A DNA stretch of 29,481 nucleotides, from assembly GCA_036279835.1 (NCBI GenBank), contig DASUII010000301.1, positions 1-29,481 of the forward strand, read 5' to 3'. A program made the position numbers and the translations under genes. Within the stretch, counting starts at the first letter, position 1. Each line of letters opens with the position of its first letter. This DNA comes from GCA-003244245 sp036279835. Lineage in GTDB: Bacteria; Actinomycetota; Actinomycetes; Mycobacteriales; Pseudonocardiaceae. Under the pieces are notes generated by a model. The model was not told where the DNA came from. It saw only the letters and a list, made by a program, of their open reading frames with translations, and did not search any database. This document shows, piece after piece, positions 23,851 to 29,481 of this stretch.

Positions 23851-24507
23851 CTAGCGCGGCGTCGGAGACTGCCCAGGTCCCAAGGCTTCTTCGACAGGCT
23901 GAGAATAGAGTCGGCGACTGCGTTTGGCGTAGGCCGGGATCCAGAACACCTGGGCCAGGATGCGCACCAGCCGCGGCAGCATCTGGCGCACCGGCGGCCA
24001 CTCTTGGGAGGTAGCTTCGCTAGACACCCAGCCCAGCACGATCGGCATGTACTGGCGAGGGATCGACGCGAGCGCCCGCTCGCCGAAGGCGTCCCACTCC
24101 TCGGCGCTGATGTGTGCGCTGCTCAGCGGCAGGATTACCCGTTCCTCTTCGTCGAAGTGAGCGTTGACCGCCTGCTGTAGCTCGGCGAGGACGGTCGCGC
24201 GCATCGGCAGCGGTCGCGAGGCGTCCCCGGCCGTGGCGATCAGCGGGTCGAGCTGCGTGTGCTGGGCCTCTAGCCGATCTAGCGCGGGCGTGGCCGCTGG
24301 CGCTCGTTTCCGCAGGGTGGGCCACAGCCAACGATCTTCCTCGGCGTGGTGGTGGTGCAGCACGCTCAGCGTGACCGCGATCTGCTCCTCGATCAGCGCC
24401 TGGTGTCCGACGTTCCGGGGTTGGCAGGCGGCTTCAGCGAGCCGGCCGTATTCCCGGCGCATGCACCTGTGGGCGAGTAGGAAACCGGTGAAATCGATCT
24501 CAGTCAT
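23851..24507 (-). CDS. Hemerythrin HHE-domain protein
   Basis: The 218-residue protein shows the four-helix metal-binding pattern: LLAHRCMRREYGRL, then LHHHHAEEDRWLWPTL, AQHTQLDPLI and NAHFDEEERVILPL. Such domains hold a di-iron centre and bind oxygen, nitric oxide or sense redox state. The C-terminal part (VSSEATSQEWPPVRQMLPRL) resembles other actinobacterial hemerythrin-like proteins. The ATG is chosen at the start of the conserved helix; a longer frame has no support. A 10-bp palindrome ATAGGCCTAT abuts the start codon at 24509-24518. It is divergent from the LuxR-type regulator, so the two may be co-controlled. Confidence 0.85.
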   Translation of the reverse strand: MTEIDFTGFLLAHRCMRREYGRLAEAACQPRNVGHQALIEEQIAVTLSVLHHHHAEEDRWLWPTLRKRAPAATPALDRLEAQHTQLDPLIATAGDASRPLPMRATVLAELQQAVNAHFDEEERVILPLSSAHISAEEWDAFGERALASIPRQYMPIVLGWVSSEATSQEWPPVRQMLPRLVRILAQVFWIPAYAKRSRRLYSQPVEEALGPGQSPTPR

Positions 24508-24591
24508 GATAGGCCTATTCGTTCGGTGCCAGATCTCAGGCACGTTCTGCGGCTCGTTACGCAAATACTGCGGGCGCCGGCGAAGGAGGTC

Positions 24592-24634
24592 TATCCCGTC
24601 TGGGGGGGATACCGTCGCTGCTGGCGGGTAGAGT
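24592..24634 (+). promoter_or_regulatory. Possible promoter and operator of the LuxR-type gene
   Basis: TATCCC (24592-24597) and GGGATA (24606-24611) make a 6-bp-arm inverted repeat. TAGAGT at 24629-24634 fits a -10 hexamer, 30 bp before the ATG. The dyad is placed around the expected -35. Called by eye only. Confidence 0.35.
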
Positions 24635-24664
24635 TGTGGCCAGGACAAACGGGGGAACCTGACC

Positions 24665-25762
24665 ATGCACAGCACCGCAGCGACCCGTACCCAGGAGCTG
24701 GTACTGGGCCTGTCACAGAGCCGCCGCCGTGACACGCTCACCTTGCGCCAGGAGTTGATTTCGCTGCTGCGCCGGGCGCTGCCGTTCGATTCCTGGTGTT
24801 GGGCGTTTGCCGATCCGGATAGCCAGCTGGTGTCGTCCGGGACCGGCGACAGCCCAGCCGCCGCCGATATAGGACGCTTCCTGGCCTTGGAATACGGTGG
24901 CGACGACCTGGACCGGCTACTCACGCTGGCCGACAGTGCTGGTCCGGCCATCGGTGTGCTCAGCCAGACGACCGCCGGTGACCTGTGCCGCAGCACCCGC
25001 TGGCGAGAGCTGTATCACCCTCACGGCATCGGCGACGAGCTGCGCCTGGCGCTGTCCGCAGACGGATACTGCTGGGGTTACCTGGAGCTGCTCCGCGACC
25101 GCGCCGGTGGACACTTCACCACCGAAGAGGCCGAGTTCCTGCTCCGGCTAGCCGTGCCCATGGCCAAAGCCCTCCGCGCGGCGCTGACCTGTGTCAGCTC
25201 ACCGACGACCGATGTGCCGTCCGGCCCCGGCATCCTGATCCTCGACGCCCACAATGCAATCCAAGCCACCACCGCGGAGGCGGACCAGTGGCTGGCCCTG
25301 CTCCGTTCCTACGCCATCCCCGCCGAGGCGCTCTTTCCCGCCCCTACGCCGGTCCTTTCGGTGGCCGCCCGTTTGCGTTCCCTGCCCGGACCTTCCGGCG
25401 CAACCCCCACCGCTGCGCCGGCCGCCGCCAGAGTGCGGACCCGCACGCCGGCCGGCCACTGGCTGACCATCCACGCGTCCCACCTCACTGGGATGACCGT
25501 CCCGCCGGGCACCGTCGGGGTCACCATCCAGCGCGCCCCACCCGCCGATGTCGCCGCCCTGGTCTTCCACGCCCACGGGCTCACTGTTCGCGAACGCCAG
25601 CTAGCGCGGCTGCTCCTCGACGGCCTGCCCAACACTGAAATCGCCCAACAACTGCACATCTCGACCTACACCGTCCGAGACCATGTCAAAGCGGTACTCG
25701 ACAAACTCGGCGTACACAGCAAACGCGAACTCATCGCCAGCATTCTGAGCCAGCGTCTGTAA
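24665..25762 (+). CDS. LuxR-type regulator with N-terminal GAF-like sensor region
   Basis: 365 residues. The first 180 or so look like a GAF-type sensor (FDSWCWAFADPDSQLVSSG, later DELRLALSADGYCWGYLELL), a variable proline/alanine-rich linker follows, and residues near 305-362 form a LuxR helix-turn-helix (HGLTVRERQLARLLLDGLPN, then TEIAQQLHISTYTVRDHVKA). The ligand is unknown. GGGGGA lies about nine bases before the ATG. It is divergent from the hemerythrin-like gene and lies just outside the biosynthetic operon, so it may be a second pathway regulator or control hemerythrin expression. No receiver domain with a phosphorylatable Asp is visible. Confidence 0.85.
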   Translation: MHSTAATRTQELVLGLSQSRRRDTLTLRQELISLLRRALPFDSWCWAFADPDSQLVSSGTGDSPAAADIGRFLALEYGGDDLDRLLTLADSAGPAIGVLSQTTAGDLCRSTRWRELYHPHGIGDELRLALSADGYCWGYLELLRDRAGGHFTTEEAEFLLRLAVPMAKALRAALTCVSSPTTDVPSGPGILILDAHNAIQATTAEADQWLALLRSYAIPAEALFPAPTPVLSVAARLRSLPGPSGATPTAAPAAARVRTRTPAGHWLTIHASHLTGMTVPPGTVGVTIQRAPPADVAALVFHAHGLTVRERQLARLLLDGLPNTEIAQQLHISTYTVRDHVKAVLDKLGVHSKRELIASILSQRL

Positions 25763-25812
25763 GACGTCCGACCAGTGTGCTCTCGGTCTAGATTCCTTCC
25801 TGTGAGGAGCTT

Positions 25813-26155
25813 GTGCTCCGACGAGTAAGCAAACAACTGGCTTGCCCGCGTTGCGACGTCGTTGCCGACGCGGTCTACCAACGGTGGGCGGGCCGTCTCA
25901 CCACCACCTCGATCGACGGCCACCGAATAACGCCCGGCGGCCGGGCCATTGCGCTCCGCCTCGTTCAGCAGGACATGGCCTCCGCCTCTGTCGAAGATTC
26001 CGAGGAGGCGGAGGCCCGCCTGGACTTCGTCAGGCGCAACATTGGCGCTAATCTACGATCTTCGTTGCCAGCGAGGGCACTCAACCCTGCGAACGGGACC
26101 GCAGATCACCCGAGCCCTGCGGCGGCGTACACCGGGACGGTGGGTCAGCTATTAG
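25813..26155 (+). pseudogene. Small zinc-ribbon-like hypothetical protein, frameshifted
   Basis: From a GTG with GAGGAG just upstream, the frame reads LRRVSKQLACPRCDVVADAV with a CxxC pair and reaches EAEARLDFVRRNIGA. At about 26040-26050 the reading must shift to continue LIYDLRCQRGHSTLRTGPQI and TRALRRRTPGRWVSY, with a natural TAG. The second half, with its C-x-R-G-H, looks like a common actinobacterial hypothetical protein. Without the shift the frame runs on to 26466 as non-family sequence. Either one base was gained or two lost. Function unknown. Confidence 0.55.
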
Positions 26156-26196
26156 GGCGGAGCACGCCTGCGCGGCAGCCCCGCGCCGCAAGCCCG

Positions 26197-26907
26197 TCAA
26201 AGCAGGTCGAATGGATGGAGGTCGTGTCCGTTCCAGAACCGCTGGGAGGGTTCCTCTGGGTAGGGCGCGGTACTCGGGTTGACGTCGAGCAGTCGGGTGA
26301 GCTGCTGGTCTGCCTGGTAGGCGGGCCAGCCGGGATCACCGTGGGCGGCGAACGTCGTCCAGGCGCGGCGGATCTCGCCCGCGAGGGTGAGCGCCTCAGC
26401 GGAGGGTTTCTCCACCCCCAGCAGGATCCGGCCGCAGGGACTGCAGAAGGTGCCGAACAGCAGTAGCACATCCAGGGCGTGACAGGCACCCAGGGTGCCG
26501 CCCCGCGCTGGTGCGGGCCAGCGCAGTTCGTATAGGAAGGCCGTGCCACCGGCAGCGGTGTGCGCCTGGGCCAGGTGCAGCGTGGGCATCCGGAGCCCGG
26601 ACATGTAGGCCCCGCCATAGATCCACACCAGCACCGGCAACCGGGCAGTACCCAAATCCGGGGATCAGACGTTGACGGTCAGCCACTCCGTGCCGGCGGT
26701 CCCGGCTGAGCGGAGCGGTCCGGACTGCGGCGGTGCCGGGCCGAACTCAACCGCGTCCCATACCCATCCCATGGCCGAGGCGACTGCGGAGCGGCGAACC
26801 GCAGCGCACCAACCGGCGGCTGCGCGAATGGAATGCCCCGAAAGACCACGAGCCCGTCCGCGCACCGTGCCACTAGCTTTCCGTACCTCAGGACCGATGT
26901 CGGTCAT
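26197..26907 (-). pseudogene. Carboxylesterase (type B) wreck
   Basis: Pieces of one carboxylesterase appear in order. TDIGPEVRKASGTVRGRA is followed, in another frame, by ADGLVVFRGIPFAQPPVGAL and RFAAPQSPRPWDG. The first frame then resumes with DAVEFGPAPPQSGPLRSAG and EWLTVNV. An in-frame TGA stands where tryptophan is expected, followed by GTARLPVLVWIYGGAYMSG. The middle of the enzyme, including the G-E-S-A-G nucleophile elbow, is missing, and the C-terminal part resumes at GGTAFLYELRWPAPARGGTL and GACHALDVLLLFGTF. Two shifts, one nonsense codon and a deletion make this a secure pseudogene. GGGAG before the ATG is still present. Confidence 0.85.
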
Positions 26908-26996
26908 GAGCGGCTCCCTTCGGAGTGCGGCAGACAGGACGACAGACCCGCGCCGAGCCTGTCGAAGCGAAGGACCACCAGTGTGCTGAGCTAACC

Positions 26997-27042
26997 CTTA
27001 GGGTTATTCCGGAGGCAACCGCTACCGCAGACGTCTTAGCAT
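26997..27042 (+). promoter_or_regulatory. Promoter element C: second copy of the LuxR-box/-10 element
   Basis: It begins CTTAGGGTTATTCCGGAG and ends TAGCAT, matching element A at 38 of 46 positions without gaps. Its left edge overlaps a 15-bp palindrome TAACCCTTAGGGTTA (26992-27006) with perfect 7-base arms. It is oriented toward the 53-codon ORF at 27073 and the small gene at 27180, 12 kb from element A. Confidence 0.6.
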
Positions 27043-27072
27043 TGTCGCGCCAGCCCAGCCGCAGAAGTGATC

Positions 27073-27234
27073 ATGGATATTGCAGGCTCGGAGAGAACCG
27101 CGACGCCAGCCGTCTCGATATCTTACTGGATGACCGCGACAGTTTTCAGGGAACAGCCACTACCAGATCTTGAGGTGATATGGCCGGCGACGAACCCGGG
27201 ACCGAGTCCCCGAGCACGGGCAGCTTTCTGTTGA
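27073..27234 (+). CDS. 53-codon ORF with paralogous N-terminus to the 14478 leader ORF
   Basis: The product starts MDIAGSERTATPA, homologous to MDVRGSSGTATRA at the tailoring-operon leader, then diverges (VSISYWMTATVFREQPLP). The conservation covers AGTGATCATGGA just before and across the start codon and shows synonymous third-base differences. The Shine-Dalgarno is poor here (AGAAG). It overlaps the start of the next gene in another frame. I do not recognise a family. It may be an untranslated relic or a leader peptide. Confidence 0.4.
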   Translation: MDIAGSERTATPAVSISYWMTATVFREQPLPDLEVIWPATNPGPSPRARAAFC

Positions 27235-27425
27235 GTCTGCGCTTGGGTGGCACCGAGCCCCCCCGCGGCACAATCACTCCCGCTGAAGGAACCGGGGCGC
27301 AGCCCTTCCATGGTTGGATCGATCTGATGGGTGCGATCAACAGGTTACGCGGATGGCAGGAGACCGCAACAGACGCTCGCCAGCTCCCAGAATCGCTCGA
27401 TACCGACCCATGCCAAAATGTGTGA
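27180..27425 (+). CDS. Small hypothetical protein (81 aa)
   Basis: After a polar start the sequence reads TGSFLLSLRLGGTEPPRGTI then EGTGAQPFHGWIDLMGAINR. The pattern (a first strand S-F-L-L-x-L, a central G-T-I strand and a closing F-x-G-W-x-D-L-x helix) resembles a widespread small actinobacterial protein of unknown function, often near regulators. GAGGTG just before the ATG gives a close but usable ribosome binding site. It ends three bases before the convergent FAD-dependent oxidoreductase stop. The upstream region carries promoter element C, so it may belong to the same regulon as the biosynthetic operon. Confidence 0.6.
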   Translation: MAGDEPGTESPSTGSFLLSLRLGGTEPPRGTITPAEGTGAQPFHGWIDLMGAINRLRGWQETATDARQLPESLDTDPCQNV

Positions 27426-27428
27426 GAC

Positions 27429-28907
27429 TTAGGGGTATGGTTCGGTGGTCAACTCGGCCGCGGTACCAGCGAGCGCGGCGAGAATCGGGGATCGGAGCGG
27501 CATCGAGGGCCGATCTGCTGCGGTTTCCGCGTGCAGCGCGCGGGCGCGGTCCAGCAGCTCCGCGTCCCCGGCAAGCCGATCGACCGGGTCGAGCGCGTTG
27601 ATCCGGCGCGCCACGGCGCGCAGCAGGGCGGGGTCTCGGGCCGCGGCTGGGTAAGCAATGAAACGCAGGAACAACGGGAGGCTGACGGCGGGGTCGGTGA
27701 TGTCGATCGGTTCGCCGGACCACCACCGGGCGCGGTCCCGGTCCTCGGCACTGACTGCGCGAAACCGCGCCGACGCGTCAGCGCCCACCTCGGATTCGAA
27801 GCAGGTGACCAGATCTATGTCGTCGGTGGCGTGGTCAGCCAGGTCGGCTAGGCATACGGCCTGCCAGAGCGACAAGGACGCTCCGAATGCGTACGTCGGG
27901 TTGGTGTGGCAACGCGCGTCCCCGATCGGTATCAGCCCGGTCAGCAGCGGCCCGTCGTCGTCCACGACATCGAGCAGCTGATTTCGCAGTTGCCCCATCG
28001 GCAGTACAGCGCTCACCGGGTCCGACGGCTCCAGCCATGCCGCCAACCCCGGCAGCCGCACAGCGATTCGGTGGAACGCGGCTGGGTCGCGCAGCTCGCG
28101 GAAACCGCGATCCCAGGGCGGGACCATAATGCACAGGCAGAACGTGCGATTGTCGCCGAGGAAAGTCGCGAAGGCCAGGTAGCCGAAATCGCCGCGGGGT
28201 CCGCCGAGCAACGATGCGTACGGCGGCATGCGCTCGCCCTCGCGGACCCGATAGTGCCGACTGTAGTAGAGCAGGCCACACTCGGAATTGGCCGACGGCA
28301 GCGGACGGGCACCGGCCGCGGACAACCAATCCGACGTGCGGGAACGCCGTCCGGCTGCGTCCACAACGAGATCCGCGGTCAGCGACTCCCCGCTCGCCAG
28401 CTCCACTCCCGCGACATGCGCAGCGTGACCGTGAGGATGCAGGCGCAGCCCGGTCACCTCGGTCCTGCGGTGGGTGACTCGCGGCTGCGCTGCGACCGCG
28501 GTGTGCAGTGCGGCATCGAAGACAGGGCGCCGGCACGCCACGGTGGCCAGGTCCTCGTCGCCCGCTTCCCTCGCGGCATCGCCCAGGAAGGTGTGTTGTT
28601 TCACCTCGGTGGCGCCCATCTCACGTACGGCGGCGTACACGTCCGCGAAGCGGTCGCGGAGCACGGCACGAGCCAGCCCGAGGAAGTTGTGCGGCTGCCG
28701 AAACTGAGCGATATCGCGCCGTTGCCACCGCTGAAACACCTGGTCCGCGGACCAGCCGTCGAACGACTGCATGTCACCTCGGTCAAGTACGACCACATCA
28801 TGGGCACCGCGAGCGAAGGCCAGCGCGGCGGCACACCCCGCAACGCCCGCGCCGAGCACGATGACGCGCACCAGCACAGCATCCCGCAACTCAAAGGCCG
28901 TGACCAT
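27429..28907 (-). CDS. FAD-dependent monooxygenase/oxidoreductase
   Basis: 492 residues. The Rossmann FAD loop is VIVLGAGVAGCAAALAF (GxGxxG at 19-24), VVDAAGRRSRTSDWL is the central segment and IGDARCHTNPTYAFGASLSL is the GD motif that contacts the FAD ribityl chain. This is the aromatic hydroxylase/epoxidase-type (group A) flavoprotein layout, where FAD is reduced by NAD(P)H and forms a hydroperoxide. The ATG eight bases after the upstream stop is preferred; longer frames run into that gene. A GTG 13 codons later, at the fold start, is also possible. It is co-directional with the SCP2-type gene. Substrate unknown. Confidence 0.82.
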   Translation of the reverse strand: MVTAFELRDAVLVRVIVLGAGVAGCAAALAFARGAHDVVVLDRGDMQSFDGWSADQVFQRWQRRDIAQFRQPHNFLGLARAVLRDRFADVYAAVREMGATEVKQHTFLGDAAREAGDEDLATVACRRPVFDAALHTAVAAQPRVTHRRTEVTGLRLHPHGHAAHVAGVELASGESLTADLVVDAAGRRSRTSDWLSAAGARPLPSANSECGLLYYSRHYRVREGERMPPYASLLGGPRGDFGYLAFATFLGDNRTFCLCIMVPPWDRGFRELRDPAAFHRIAVRLPGLAAWLEPSDPVSAVLPMGQLRNQLLDVVDDDGPLLTGLIPIGDARCHTNPTYAFGASLSLWQAVCLADLADHATDDIDLVTCFESEVGADASARFRAVSAEDRDRARWWSGEPIDITDPAVSLPLFLRFIAYPAAARDPALLRAVARRINALDPVDRLAGDAELLDRARALHAETAADRPSMPLRSPILAALAGTAAELTTEPYP

Positions 28908-28915
28908 CGTCTCTG

Positions 28916-29481
28916 TCAGGGATTGCGTATCAGGGACCTGAACTTCAACCCCAGCCACGGCTTGCGACCCCAGGCGATGAGCTGACCCTTGGCGATCGCA
29001 TTCCACTGGCTCTGGCGCTGCCAGAACACCGTGAAAAACGCTGCGGGATCGGCCAGGATATGACAGTCGACCTGCCGGGCAGACGGCTCTTCGACCCTGA
29101 GCAACCCATCATCGAAAACAAAATTGATCCGACCGTCTCCCCGTAGATGCACCTGGTAGGTGGCCTGGAGGCCAGCCGCCTTCTCAGCGTTGACAAACGT
29201 CCGAGGCTCGCAGGTTTGCATCACCGGGATGAAGAACTGCCGCACCACCATGGCCGCATGTGCCGGCTCGATCTTCCACTTGCGTCCGGTGGCCTTGGCG
29301 ATGTCGTAACTGTGCATGAGCGTTTCGTTCAGCAGGTTGCAGGTCAAGGCCGACAGGGGCACCGAGGTGCCTTCGACCGTCCACGGGCGCGGCTCATCGG
29401 GCGAGTGCCCCGCGCACTCGCCGAGGTACTCTTCCGCCCGCTCCTCGATGCGGTCGGCCAGAACAGCCAGATCGCGCTCGG
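28916..29481 (-). CDS. Maleylpyruvate isomerase-like, mycothiol/SCP2-type protein (5' end outside window)
   Basis: The visible 188 residues include LTCNLLNETLMHSYDIAKAT, the helix that follows the metal and mycothiol site in MDMPI-type proteins, and a C-terminal SCP2-like half (VHLRGDGRINFVFDDG, then DCHILADPAAFFTVFWQRQS). Relatives are mycothiol-dependent isomerases or uncharacterised thiol-handling proteins. The N-terminal metal-ligand histidines would lie to the right of the window. Upstream frame ERDLAVLADRIEERAEEYLG is continuous to the edge. It is followed closely by the FAD oxidoreductase, suggesting an operon. Confidence 0.75.
   Translation of the reverse strand, partial: ERDLAVLADRIEERAEEYLGECAGHSPDEPRPWTVEGTSVPLSALTCNLLNETLMHSYDIAKATGRKWKIEPAHAAMVVRQFFIPVMQTCEPRTFVNAEKAAGLQATYQVHLRGDGRINFVFDDGLLRVEEPSARQVDCHILADPAAFFTVFWQRQSQWNAIAKGQLIAWGRKPWLGLKFRSLIRNP

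Noticed and set aside
26051..26466. The 217-residue reading of the gene at 25813
   Set aside because: After about 26050 the frame overlaps the carboxylesterase remnant on the other strand, while the shifted frame gives family-like sequence and a natural stop.
1..29481. tRNA, rRNA, insertion sequence or integrase
   Set aside because: No transposase or recombinase signature, no tRNA cloverleaf and no rRNA-like segment was recognised on either strand by eye.

Overview
The window is high-GC actinobacterial DNA. GTG and TTG starts are common, there is an AAA-type LuxR (LAL) regulator and a mycothiol-dependent maleylpyruvate isomerase-like protein, and DUF6247 and MEDS/HATPase genes are present. 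This best fits Pseudonocardiaceae or a close relative; that placement is inference from gene families, not a search.

Left flank (1-7300): a patchwork of accessory genes, many visibly broken. In order: an NAD(P)-binding Rossmann protein cut by the window edge; an orphan hicA-type toxin; a DUF433 antitoxin with a truncated DUF5615 toxin; a MurL-type glutamate epimerase split by one frameshift; a DUF6247 gene with a frameshifted partner; a large nested inverted repeat; a STAS anti-sigma antagonist convergent with two tandem MEDS-HATPase anti-sigma kinase paralogues; remnants of an acyl-CoA ligase and a short-chain dehydrogenase; and a sigma factor frameshifted at a run of eight G.

Centre (7679-23702): an intact biosynthetic locus, all on the minus strand. 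In transcription order it has a LAL regulator, a 1935-residue single-module type I PKS (pseudo-ACP, KS, malonyl-type AT, KR, ACP, TE), then a close-packed operon: SnoaL-like protein, cytochrome P450, Cu-only superoxide dismutase-like lipoprotein, short-chain dehydrogenase, acyl-CoA ligase and NTF2-FMO fusion monooxygenase. The likely logic is acid activation by the ligase, one (or iterated) malonyl extension with ketoreduction, TE release, and oxidative tailoring. The product is unknown.

Right flank (23851-29481): a hemerythrin-like protein divergent from a second LuxR-type regulator, a frameshifted small gene, a wrecked carboxylesterase, a small hypothetical protein, and an FAD-dependent monooxygenase-type gene behind a partial SCP2/mycothiol-dependent isomerase gene.

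The most unusual signal is non-coding plus tiny coding. A 46-bp element (LuxR-like box plus TAGNNT -10) occurs before the tailoring operon and again 12 kb away before the small gene at 27180. Both copies are followed by a tiny ORF whose first 13 codons are homologous, with synonymous third-position differences. The box alone recurs upstream of the PKS. This suggests a small regulon with a paired leader or signal peptide.
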